A stretch of DNA of 64,000 nucleotides from Dyella jiangningensis (GTDB taxonomy: Bacteria; Pseudomonadota; Gammaproteobacteria; Xanthomonadales; Rhodanobacteraceae): positions 620,001 through 684,000 of the forward strand of contig NZ_NFZS01000001.1 of assembly GCF_003264855.1 (NCBI RefSeq), written 5' to 3'. Position numbers and translations under genes: made by a program. The notes under the pieces are model-generated. The model was not told the origin of the DNA. It worked only from the letters and a program-made list of their open reading frames with translations, and ran no database searches. This document shows, piece after piece, positions 55,222 through 63,418 of this stretch (its first letter is position 1; the number at the start of each line of letters is the position of its first letter).

Positions 55222-55422
55222 TCAACCGCCGCCGATGGCGTGGACGATCTCGACCTGGTCGCCTTCCGCGAGCACGTAGCTGGTGTGCTGGCTGCGCGGG
55301 ACGATCTGGTGGTTCACTTCCACGGCGACGCGACGGCTGCCGTAACCGGCTTCCTGCAGCAACTGGGCGACGGTCGTGGCGGGGGCGCAGTCACGCGGAC
55401 TGCCATTGAGCGTGATGTACAT
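55222..55422 (-). CDS. thiS: Sulfur carrier protein ThiS
   Basis: 66-aa ubiquitin-like sulfur carrier ending in the required Gly-Gly (VHAIGGG). The start [12 protein letters not shown] and [11 protein letters not shown]-like middle ([15 protein letters not shown]) fit the family. Paired with thiG, its partner. thiF and thiH-type genes are not in the window. Confidence 0.95.
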   Translation of the reverse strand: MYITLNGSPRDCAPATTVAQLLQEAGYGSRRVAVEVNHQIVPRSQHTSYVLAEGDQVEIVHAIGGG

Positions 55423-55461
55423 CCGTGCATTGTAGCGCCTGCGACCGGGGATGCCCGAATC

Positions 55462-55498
55462 GCACGAAAAAGCCCGGCATAACCGGGCTCTTTCGTGC
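55462..55498. terminator. Terminator of the FecR/DUF6600 gene
   Basis: Long hairpin: GCACGAAA and AGCCCGG on the left (55462-55477), CCGGGCT and TTTCGTGC on the right (55483-55498), with T-runs in both directions. Confidence 0.85.
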
Positions 55499-55519
55499 TA
55501 ACGACAGCGAGTCGGCGCG

Positions 55520-57919
55520 TCAGTTGTGTTGGTCGTCCTTCTTCGGCGGGCGGCGGTCCTCATGGCCGCCCGAGGGGTGCTGCTGCGGCTGGCTGTTCTG
55601 GGCCGGTCGCGCCTGCTGCGGTGGCGGGTTGGGGCGTGGTGGCTCGTATCCGCGAGGCGGTTGATAGCTTCGCTGCTGTGGCGCCTCACGCGGCTGCGGC
55701 ATCTCCCGGGGCGCCTGCATTTCCCGCGGCGGCGACATTTCCCGAGGCGCCTGCATTTCACGCGGCTGCGGCACCTCGCGTGGCGCCTGCACTTCGCGTG
55801 GCTGCTGGACGAAACGTGGCTGCTGGGGCTCGGGCCGGGGCGCTGCGTTCTCGCGCTGGAAGCGCTGGGCGTTGTCCTGGTTTGGCGCCGGGCGGGCGTT
55901 GTCCTGGGGCGTCGGCTGCACGCGCTCGAAACGTGGCGTATTGGGCAGCGTGCCGGGTTGCGGCTGGGCACGCGCCGCACGATCGGCGTCCGCGTTGGGG
56001 ATGTAGCTCACGCCCGGACGAGGCTGGTTATTCGGAGAGGCACGTTCGTTTGGCGGAACGCGACCCTCGCCCCCCTGCGGACGGGCAAACCGCGCCGACG
56101 GCAGCTCGCCCGGCCGCATGGCGGGGGATTCGTTGGGCGCAGCTTGACGACGCACGTCGGGTGCGGTGGCTGCGCGGGTGTCCTCGGGTTGCGGACGATT
56201 GAAGCGGGCGGCGGGCGGCTCATTGTTCGGCGTGCCCGGTCGGTTCATACCGGGGGCCGGGGCGGCGTTGTTGCGATTGGCCGAGAAGGCGCGCTCTTCG
56301 GGCGAGTTCGAGTTGCGGCCTGGTGCGCCCGGGCGATTGGCGTTGGAAGGCCCATTGAGCATGCGCACGTTGGTGGGAGTCGGCACATTGCGGCTTGCGG
56401 CCGCATTGGACGGACCGGGGCCACGCCCCGCGAACGGCATGGCGGGCGCGTTGCGGGCGACCACCTCGCGGTTGAAGCCGCCGGTCGGCAGGTTCCGGCC
56501 GTTGCCATTGCGCGGCGGCACGAAGCTCGCGCGACCCGGCTGCACGTCGACACCTCGCGCCATCACCGGTGCATTGGCGACGTGGCGTGGGTCCACCGAC
56601 ATCATGTGGCGTTCGGCGTTGCGTGCCGAGGCGAAATCCTGGCGGGACATCGCCGTGAAGGCGCGTGGTGCTCCGCGGTTGAAGTACCGCTCGTTAGGCG
56701 CCGGCCGGCCTTCGCGGAAGTAGTTGTAATGGTTGTTGATGTTGTTGATCACCACCTGGCGGTTGTTGCGCACGTAGATGTTGGTGATGTTGACGTTGGT
56801 GTAGTAACCGCGACTGGCGCGGTACCACGGGTTGTAGATTTCGCCCGGACCCAACGGGAACCAACCCACCGGCGCGGCGCCGATACCTACCGACACACCG
56901 AAGCCGGCGCCACCCACGAAAGCGACGAGGGCGGGCGCATAGACCGGCCGCACCGATACCGGGCCCGGCACCCAGCACCACCGGCTGCGCACGTAGGCCC
57001 AGCGACCGTAGTGGTACGGCGCGAAACCCCACGGAGAATCGTCCACCCAGGTCCAGCCCCAGGGGCCGACGTAAGCCCAGTGGCCGTCGCGGTACGGTGC
57101 CCAGTCGGCAGCGACGTTGCTCGGATACCAGACCTGGCCGTAGTCCGGATCGGACTGCCAGTTGCCGTATTGATCGAGGTCCTGGTAACCCACGACTTCG
57201 TTGGAAACGTAGCGCACCGTGTCGGAGGCAGCGGCATAGCGGCGATCGCGGCTGTTGCACCACGCGTCAAAGTCGTCGCCGCCGTCGCTATCGCTGATCG
57301 TCACGTTGTTTAGCGCGGAATCGCCGAACTCGTAGGTGCGTCCGCCCACCAGGGTGCGCTGGGCGCCGCCTTCGCCGTAGACCACCGCGCGACCATCGAC
57401 GTCGGTGATGCGCGTGGATTTGCCGTCGTCGCTGATATCCACCCGATAGGTGCCCGGCTGGTCCACCACCAGCGCTACCGTGGGCGTGTCGATCTCGTAA
57501 CTCTGTCCTTCGGCCAGTCCGCGTACGGAAAGGTTCAGCGTGCCCTGGGTGAGTTCCACCTGGCTCAGCTGGTCGTTGAGGGTGAGGAAGCCGAAGTCGG
57601 TGTCGTCGGCGATACGCAACGTACCGCCGCCCAGCTCGAGCTCGGCGCGACCGGCCTGGCCGGTGGACAGGCGATCGCCCGTGGTCAGCGGGCGGTTGAC
57701 GCTGGCGTCGCCCCAATCCTTCTCGCCGGCTGGGAGCAGGCTCACGTCACCGGTTCGATAGGACAGGCGGGCGACGCGGGACGGCGGATCGCCGGCGCCG
57801 CCATCGTCGGGCGGCGCCTGGGTCTGCGCCTGGGCCAGACAGCTGACGCAGGCCAGCAGGGCCACGGCGATCCATCGCCAGTTTCGCGTCGGTGCGAGCA
57901 AGGTGGAAAACGCACGCAT
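55520..57919 (-). CDS. FecR-domain/DUF6600 exported protein with proline-rich repeat tail
   Basis: 799-aa exported protein. Signal peptide (AVALLACVSCLAQAQ), a FecR-like domain (about 45-200: ARLSYRTGDVSLLPAGEKDW; LNLSVRGLAEGQSYEIDTPT), then a Trp/Tyr-rich DUF6600 region (ADWAPYRDGHWAYVGPWGWT; YHYGRWAYVRSRWCWVPG), and a 400-residue disordered tail rich in Pro, Asn, Arg and Gln. The tail holds seven copies of a six-residue unit around PREM/PREV plus two residues (QA, PQ or SP). RBS CCGGAGA precedes ATG 57919. Function unknown; probably an envelope or surface protein. Not linked to a sigma factor/receptor pair as FecR normally is. Confidence 0.85.
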   Translation of the reverse strand: MRAFSTLLAPTRNWRWIAVALLACVSCLAQAQTQAPPDDGGAGDPPSRVARLSYRTGDVSLLPAGEKDWGDASVNRPLTTGDRLSTGQAGRAELELGGGTLRIADDTDFGFLTLNDQLSQVELTQGTLNLSVRGLAEGQSYEIDTPTVALVVDQPGTYRVDISDDGKSTRITDVDGRAVVYGEGGAQRTLVGGRTYEFGDSALNNVTISDSDGGDDFDAWCNSRDRRYAAASDTVRYVSNEVVGYQDLDQYGNWQSDPDYGQVWYPSNVAADWAPYRDGHWAYVGPWGWTWVDDSPWGFAPYHYGRWAYVRSRWCWVPGPVSVRPVYAPALVAFVGGAGFGVSVGIGAAPVGWFPLGPGEIYNPWYRASRGYYTNVNITNIYVRNNRQVVINNINNHYNYFREGRPAPNERYFNRGAPRAFTAMSRQDFASARNAERHMMSVDPRHVANAPVMARGVDVQPGRASFVPPRNGNGRNLPTGGFNREVVARNAPAMPFAGRGPGPSNAAASRNVPTPTNVRMLNGPSNANRPGAPGRNSNSPEERAFSANRNNAAPAPGMNRPGTPNNEPPAARFNRPQPEDTRAATAPDVRRQAAPNESPAMRPGELPSARFARPQGGEGRVPPNERASPNNQPRPGVSYIPNADADRAARAQPQPGTLPNTPRFERVQPTPQDNARPAPNQDNAQRFQRENAAPRPEPQQPRFVQQPREVQAPREVPQPREMQAPREMSPPREMQAPREMPQPREAPQQRSYQPPRGYEPPRPNPPPQQARPAQNSQPQQHPSGGHEDRRPPKKDDQHN

Positions 57920-58160
57920 GGAATTCTCCGGAACATGGCGCGCTGCCTGCGCGCCGGCAGGTGTCGTAGTCCGTAAAACGCATGAGCATGGCCGGGCGTC
58001 GACGTACGCATTATGCGGACCGCCGGTCCGGCGCTAGCAAGGACTGGCGGGAGTCCGGGCCATCGACGATTCAGCGGGCCGCCATGTCCGGTTCATGCGG
58101 TGTTGAACTGCATGGACAGTTCCAAAATTCCGCAGTGCCGGGTTACCATCGCCCGACGAT

Positions 58161-58233
58161 GCGGGTGTAGCTCAATGGTAGAGCTGTAGCTTCCCAAGCT
58201 ACGACGAGGGTTCGATTCCCTTCACCCGCTCCA
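58161..58233 (+). tRNA. tRNA-Gly (anticodon CCC)
   Basis: Full cloverleaf: acceptor GCGGGTG/CACCCGC, D arm GCTCAATGGTAGAGC, anticodon arm GTAGC-TTCCCAA-GCTAC with CCC as anticodon, T arm GAGGG-TTCGATT-CCCTT, and encoded TCCA end. 73 nt including CCA. Decodes GGG. Confidence 0.96.
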
Positions 58234-58284
58234 ACTCGACCCCACCGAGCTCCCTTACACGTAACCCTGCGGCGTGCGCTGATA

Positions 58285-58740
58285 ATGGCGGATGTGATCA
58301 CCCTCGGCTGGCGGGAGCGTTTGGCGTTGCCGACACTCGGCATCGGTCTGCTCAAAGCCAAGCTCGACACCGGGGCGCGCAGCAGTTCGCTGCATGTGGA
58401 TGCATTGGAGAGTTTCGATCGCGACGGCGACACCTGGCTGCGGTTTGCGGTGAACGTGGGCGGCCGCCACCGCGTCGCCATCGCCTGCGAAACCCCGGCA
58501 CTCGACCGCCGCGCCGTGACGGACACGGGAGGGCGGCGGACCCTGCGCTGGTTCATCCGTACCGATGTGCTGCTGGCGGGCAGGCGTTTCGCGGTCGACA
58601 TCAATTTGACTGATCGCCGCCATATGCTGTTTCCCATGCTGCTGGGACGCACTGCGCTGGAAGGGCGCTTTGCGGTCGACCCCGCTCTTTCCTATACACA
58701 GCCGCGACCGGTGCTGGTCGACCCCATGGGTGTTTCATGA
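58285..58740 (+). CDS. rimB: RimB-type retropepsin-like protease (PF05618)
   Basis: 151-aa protein of the family formerly called ATP-dependent zinc proteases, now seen as retropepsin-like aspartic proteases. Active-site motif [13 protein letters not shown] and the conserved ending [16 protein letters not shown] are present. Where studied, RimB trims glutamate tails added by RimK to ribosomal protein S6. Overlaps rimK by 4 nt (ATGA), so the two are translationally coupled. Confidence 0.9.
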   Translation: MADVITLGWRERLALPTLGIGLLKAKLDTGARSSSLHVDALESFDRDGDTWLRFAVNVGGRHRVAIACETPALDRRAVTDTGGRRTLRWFIRTDVLLAGRRFAVDINLTDRRHMLFPMLLGRTALEGRFAVDPALSYTQPRPVLVDPMGVS

Positions 58741-59621
58741 AGATCGCCATCCTGTCGCGGAACGCCCGCCTGTATTCCACCCAGCGCCTGGTCGACGTCG
58801 CGCGCGAGCGCGGGCATGTGGTGCGCGTGCTCGATCCGCTGCGCTGCTACGTGCGCATCGCGCCCGGCAACATGTCGATTCGCTACAAGGGCAAGGCCCT
58901 GCGCGGTATCGATGCCGTCATCCCGCGCATCGGCGTGACCAGCACGTTCTATGGCACGGCCGTGTTGCGCCAGCTGGAAATGATGGGCGTCTACACACCC
59001 AATTCATCGGATGCCGTGCTGCGTGCACGCGACAAACTGCGTTGCCTGCAGATTCTCGCTGCCAAGGGCCTGGATATGCCTGCCACGGTGTTTGGCGACA
59101 ATCCGGATGACACCGCCGACGTGCTTGCGACGCTCGGTGAGCCGCCCCATGTGATCAAACTCAACGAGGGCAGCCAGGGCACCGGCGTCGTGCTGGCGGA
59201 AAAACGCAGCGCCTCGCAAAGCGTGATCGAAGCCTTCCGCGGCCTCTATGCCAATTTCCTCGTGCAGGAATTCATTGCCGAAGCCAAGGGGAGCGACCTG
59301 CGCTGCTTCGTGGTCGGCAAGAAGGTCGTCGCCGCGATGCAGCGCGAGGCCAGCCCGGGCGAATTCCGGGCGAATCTGCATCGGGGCGGCTCGGCCAGCG
59401 TGGCAGTGCTGAGCGCGGAGGAGCGTCGCATCGCCGTTCAGGCAGCTTCGGCACTTGGCCTGGGGGTCGCGGGCGTGGATATTCTCCGTTCCAACCGTGG
59501 CCCGCTGTTGCTTGAGGTGAATGCTTCGCCAGGCCTGGAAGGCATCGAGACGGTCACGGGCGTGGATGTGTCCGCTGAGATCGTCAAATTGCTGGAACAG
59601 AACGTCGGTCGTGCTCGCTGA
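58737..59621 (+). CDS. rimK: RimK, ribosomal protein S6 glutamate ligase
   Basis: ATP-grasp ligase (294 aa) that adds glutamates to the C-terminus of ribosomal protein S6. Motifs: [21 protein letters not shown]-binding [34 protein letters not shown] and metal-binding [15 protein letters not shown]. Full length. Coupled to rimB upstream. Confidence 0.95.
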   Translation: MKIAILSRNARLYSTQRLVDVARERGHVVRVLDPLRCYVRIAPGNMSIRYKGKALRGIDAVIPRIGVTSTFYGTAVLRQLEMMGVYTPNSSDAVLRARDKLRCLQILAAKGLDMPATVFGDNPDDTADVLATLGEPPHVIKLNEGSQGTGVVLAEKRSASQSVIEAFRGLYANFLVQEFIAEAKGSDLRCFVVGKKVVAAMQREASPGEFRANLHRGGSASVAVLSAEERRIAVQAASALGLGVAGVDILRSNRGPLLLEVNASPGLEGIETVTGVDVSAEIVKLLEQNVGRAR

Positions 59622-59635
59622 ACAGGCTTGCGGAC

Positions 59636-59664
59636 TACGACATCCGTAGTACGAACATCTTCGT
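59636..59664. promoter_or_regulatory. Two tandem dyads resembling BlaI/MecI operators
   Basis: Site 1, TACGACATCCGTAGTA (59636-59651), agrees at 13 of 16 positions with the staphylococcal-type operator TACTACATATGTAGTA as I recall it. Site 2, ACGAACATCTTCGT (59651-59664), has perfect ACGAA/TTCGT arms and shares the ACATC centre. Together they lie immediately before and touching the -35 of the promoter for the downstream exported protein and, probably, blaI. Confidence 0.6.
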
Positions 59665-59693
59665 TGACAGCCGCCTGACAGCCTGATTAGGAT
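59664..59693 (+). promoter_or_regulatory. Promoter before the exported protein gene
   Basis: Perfect -35 TTGACA (59664-59669), 18-nt spacer, TAGGAT (59688-59693). About 64 nt before the start codon. Overlaps dyad 2 of the putative BlaI operators by one base. Confidence 0.65.
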
Positions 59694-59757
59694 GGTTGCG
59701 GACGATACTGCGTGTTATCCCATGTCGGGATACGGCATGGTCGCGGAGGGGAGAAGT

Positions 59758-60237
59758 ATGAAGTTCAAGATCTGGATGCTCGGCCTGGGAATGTGCCTGG
59801 CGGCCGGTTCTGCGTTTGCCAGCAAGGACGAAGTGGTCGTCAAGGCGCAGGACAAGGAAGACTTCACCGCGCAGACGGCTGCGGTGCACAAACTGATGGA
59901 GCCGGGTGGTCGCTACGAATTCGTGACCACGGAAGAGCGTACTGCCATCGATTCGCACTTCAGCGACATGCAGGCGGCGTTCGACAAGTACGACACCACG
60001 GACAAGATGGATCAGAACACCAAGCTCAAGTTGGTGAATGATCAGGAGGCCATCAATGCCATCCTGACCAAGCGCGACGGCAACAAGGTGATCTGCGAAC
60101 GCGCCGCACCGACCGGCTCGTTGCTGCCCAAGTCGACCTGCCGTACCTATGGTGAGATCGAGCGCAGCCGCCGCGACAGCCAGAAGTTCATGCAGGACAC
60201 CGCGACGCACGCCGTGCAGAACCGCAACGGCGGTTGA
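59758..60237 (+). CDS. Exported protein of unknown function in front of blaI
   Basis: 159-aa protein with a signal peptide (IWMLGLGMCLAAGSAFAS). The mature part is hydrophilic and helical, with two cysteines (VICERAAPTGSLLPKSTCR) that may form a disulfide, and no known domain. Start at 59758 with GGAGGGGA upstream. The operator-like dyads upstream and position before blaI suggest control by the BlaI-type repressor. 63 nt before blaI, with a hairpin (GGCCCCGG 60248-60255, CCGGGGCC 60262-60269) between but no T-run, so blaI may be read through. Confidence 0.8.
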   Translation: MKFKIWMLGLGMCLAAGSAFASKDEVVVKAQDKEDFTAQTAAVHKLMEPGGRYEFVTTEERTAIDSHFSDMQAAFDKYDTTDKMDQNTKLKLVNDQEAINAILTKRDGNKVICERAAPTGSLLPKSTCRTYGEIERSRRDSQKFMQDTATHAVQNRNGG

Positions 60238-60246
60238 TGTTGAATA

Positions 60247-60269
60247 AGGCCCCGGTATGCGCCGGGGCC
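60247..60269 (+). other. Hairpin between the exported protein gene and blaI
   Basis: AGGCCCCGG (60247-60255), 6-nt loop, CCGGGGCCT (60262-60270) without a T-run. Could be an attenuator or mRNA stabiliser that lowers expression of blaI relative to the first gene. Confidence 0.5.
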
Positions 60270-60300
60270 TGATGCCTTGACTAGGCGCTGGGGGAGGCAC

Positions 60301-60690
60301 ATGAAAGCATCCAAGCCAGACGCGCCCAAGCCCACGGTGGCTGAGCTTGAGATACTGCGCGTGCTGTGGCGGCTGGGGCCGTGCACGGTGCGCGAAGTGC
60401 ACGAAGCCTTGGGCGAGGGCGGTGGTTATACGACGGCCTTGAAGTTGCTTCAGGTCATGCATGGCAAGGGACTGGTGGAACGCGACGATGCGGCGCGCGC
60501 CCATGTCTATCGTCCTGCGGTCAGCAAGGAAAGGACGCAGAAGCGCTTCCTGTACGACATCGTCAATCGCGTTTTCGACGGGTCGTCGTCCCAGCTGGTG
60601 TTGCATGCCCTGGGCACGCAGCGCGCCACGCGCGAGGAATTGCGCGCGATCCGCGATCTCCTGAACAAACTCGATCAGGAGACGCCATGA
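60301..60690 (+). CDS. BlaI/MecI-family transcriptional repressor
   Basis: Winged-helix repressor of 129 aa. N-terminal PTVAELEILRVLWRLGPCTV followed by VREVHEALGEGGGYTTALKL and VERDDAARAHVYRPAVS is the BlaI pattern, including the region normally cleaved by BlaR1. C-terminal dimerisation part has SSSQLVLHALG. GGGGGAGG precedes the ATG at 60301. Overlaps the metallopeptidase gene by 4 nt. Confidence 0.95.
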   Translation: MKASKPDAPKPTVAELEILRVLWRLGPCTVREVHEALGEGGGYTTALKLLQVMHGKGLVERDDAARAHVYRPAVSKERTQKRFLYDIVNRVFDGSSSQLVLHALGTQRATREELRAIRDLLNKLDQETP

Positions 60691-62381
60691 TGGCCTCCTC
60701 GCATATTTTCCTGGAAACCCTGCAGCTGCTGGGTGTGACGCTTCTGCATTTCCTGTGGCAGGGCCTGCTGGTTGGCGTGGCGTATGCCGCCCTGCGCGCG
60801 GCGCTGCCCAGGGGCGCGGCACGCTACCGGCTGGGCGTGGCAACCATGGCCGTGCTCGCTGCATGTCCCGCGCTGACCATGGCGTGGCTGCTGCGGCAGC
60901 CCGAAGCGCTGCCTTCGCAGCATGTGATGCTCGATCCGGTCGTGATCGCGGCGGGCAGCCTGGGCGAATCGCCGGCATCCATCCTCGATCACGTCACCGG
61001 GCGATTCGGCATCACGCCTTGGCTTGCCGTGCTCTGGCTGGCCGGTGTGCTCGTCCTGTCGGTGCGCGTGTGGCGCCAATGGCGTGGGCTCAAGGGACTG
61101 GTGGCTTCGGGGCTCGAAGACGAAGGCCCGATGGTGCGGATGCTGTTGCGGCTTACCGAGCGCTTCGGCATGCGCCGTCGCATCTCGCTCGTGTGGAGCA
61201 GCGTGGTCGATACACCGCTGCTGGTGGGCTGGTTCCGGCCTGTCATCGTGCTGCCGCTGGCCATGGCGACCGGTTTTCCGCGCGCTCAGCTGGAGCTGGT
61301 CCTCGCCCATGAACTCGCGCACCTGAAACGCCTGGATCCACTGGTGAATTTCTTCCAGGTCGTGCTGGAAACGCTGTTCTTCTTCCATCCCGTCGTGCAT
61401 TGGATCTCCACCGACGTGCGCAACGAGCGCGAAATCTGCTGCGATCAGATGGCGCTCTCCGTTCATGGCGGCAACTGGCGTGATCTGGCGAGGGCGCTCT
61501 CGGCGCTTGGCAGCATGCGGGAGGCGGCGCCCATGATGCTTGCGGCCAGCGGCGGCGTGTTGCTGGACCGCGTCCACCAGATGGCTTCCGACCATGGCGC
61601 CATGGCGGCGCCACCCTCGCGGCCCTATTCGGGAGCGTTGCTGGCGGTGGGCATGGTCGCCACGCTGGTGCTTGGCTTGGCGCTCAAGCGTGAAGGCGTG
61701 CCCGACCTGCTCGGGCCGGTGCCGCGTGCGGCGTCGCTCATCGTGCTGCCGCTGGCGCAGTCGCTGCAGCAGGCCTGGCACCCCGCCAATCTCAGGCCGA
61801 CCAGCGCGCTGTTGCAGCGCCCGGTGGCGATGGATGCGGAATCTCCGGACGAATCGCTGGCGCCCGTCGGCTTCCCTGGCGCAGCGCCGGAGATGGCAGC
61901 TCCTGGTGCCTTGTCGCTGGCGGTTGCCAACCTCGCGCCGCATCGGGCAGCAGTGATACCCGTACATATCCAGGCGACGGAAGTCAGTTCACCGGCCCTC
62001 ACGCCGCTACGGATGCGCAAGCCGATCTATCCTGCAGGCGCGCTGGAGAAGGGTATCGAAGGCAAGGTCGTCATCGAGTTCAGTCTCGCGAGTGACGGCT
62101 CCGTGCAGGACATGCGAGTGGTCAACGCCGATCCTGCGGGCGTCTTCGAGCAGGCGGCGCTGGTGGCCATGCGCGGATGGGTGTATTCGGTGCCGCCCGG
62201 CCATCTGCTCTCCGAACGCTATCGCCAAGTGATGGCCTTCAGCCTGGATGGTGGTGCAAGTAGCGCCAACAGCCGGGAAATCCAGGCGCGCGTCGGTTGC
62301 CAGGTGGTCACCGGTACGCACATCTGCCGTTGGCCGGAAGAAACCGGACGCCAGGGGGCGATCGAAGGTTCGTCTAACTGA
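60687..62381 (+). CDS. M56 (BlaR1-type) membrane metallopeptidase with C-terminal TonB domain
   Basis: 564-aa sensor peptidase. Membrane helices near 14-36, 50-70, 113-128 and one at about 313-331 surround a cytoplasmic zinc peptidase with HELAH at 208-212 and NEREICCDQMAL further on. The periplasmic C-terminus, from about residue 440 (RKPIYPAGALEKGIEGKVVI, then FEQAALVAMRGWVYS), is a TonB-like domain, in place of the penicillin-binding sensor of true BlaR1. Presumably cleaves the BlaI-like repressor after an envelope signal. Two adjacent ATG codons (60687, 60690) are possible starts. Confidence 0.92.
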   Translation: MMASSHIFLETLQLLGVTLLHFLWQGLLVGVAYAALRAALPRGAARYRLGVATMAVLAACPALTMAWLLRQPEALPSQHVMLDPVVIAAGSLGESPASILDHVTGRFGITPWLAVLWLAGVLVLSVRVWRQWRGLKGLVASGLEDEGPMVRMLLRLTERFGMRRRISLVWSSVVDTPLLVGWFRPVIVLPLAMATGFPRAQLELVLAHELAHLKRLDPLVNFFQVVLETLFFFHPVVHWISTDVRNEREICCDQMALSVHGGNWRDLARALSALGSMREAAPMMLAASGGVLLDRVHQMASDHGAMAAPPSRPYSGALLAVGMVATLVLGLALKREGVPDLLGPVPRAASLIVLPLAQSLQQAWHPANLRPTSALLQRPVAMDAESPDESLAPVGFPGAAPEMAAPGALSLAVANLAPHRAAVIPVHIQATEVSSPALTPLRMRKPIYPAGALEKGIEGKVVIEFSLASDGSVQDMRVVNADPAGVFEQAALVAMRGWVYSVPPGHLLSERYRQVMAFSLDGGASSANSREIQARVGCQVVTGTHICRWPEETGRQGAIEGSSN

Positions 62382-62439
62382 GCGAGCAGCAGTGCGTGAG
62401 CGTCGCGTGACGACGCATTGCATAACTGCCGTCTGAAGG

Positions 62440-62478
62440 TTAACGAGTGGGTGAGGACCGATTAACCGCACCGTAACT
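62440..62478 (+). promoter_or_regulatory. Phased TTAAC repeats, candidate OmpR/PhoP-family binding sites
   Basis: TTAAC at 62440, a weak copy GTGAG at 62451, TTAAC at 62462 and GTAAC at 62473: starts are exactly 11 bp apart. OmpR/PhoB-family regulators bind direct repeats with this period. The last repeat ends 11 nt before the -10. Confidence 0.5.
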
Positions 62479-62488
62479 CTGCGACCCC

Positions 62489-62494
62489 TATAAA
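62489..62494 (+). promoter_or_regulatory. -10 element TATAAA before the phoP leader
   Basis: TATAAA at 62489-62494 with no good -35 at 17 nt, as expected for an activator-dependent promoter. Would start transcription near 62501, giving a 230-nt leader. Confidence 0.45.
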
Positions 62495-62571
62495 GTCCCC
62501 ACTGCAATTTGCTCGGCACTTCAACCGAAAGGTCTGGTGACAGCAGATTACGGTATCGGGGCAGTAGCTTG

Positions 62572-62614
62572 AGCCCAGGCGAGCGACGTCATGTCAGCGA
62601 GCCTGGGCTTTTTT
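62572..62614 (+). terminator. Terminator inside the leader before phoP
   Basis: AGCCCAGGC (62572-62580), 20-nt loop with a small internal GAC/GTC pairing, GCCTGGGCT (62601-62609), then six T. It may end the blaR1-tonB transcript, a short RNA of about 110 nt starting near 62501, or act as an attenuator for phoP. Confidence 0.8.
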
Positions 62615-62731
62615 CTTGCCGGTCGACAGGTTTATTCAGCTTGGCGCACGTCGGAAGCCCCTCTCCCGTCATCCAAGTTGTTAAGCTTGGGCCCTCGGCC
62701 GGCCCCTATGCCGGCTGCGTATGGAGGACGC

Positions 62732-63401
<670 letters not shown>

Positions 63402-63418
<17 letters not shown>

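Larger units (their letters stand above)
62382..62731. other. Control region and leader of the PhoP-like regulator
   Basis: 350 nt without a gene. It holds TAAC repeats in 11-bp phase (62440-62478), a TATAAA -10 (62489-62494) and a strong terminator-like hairpin with T-run at 62572-62614, then about 115 nt up to the response regulator. These elements are listed separately. Nothing else was recognised. Confidence 0.6.
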
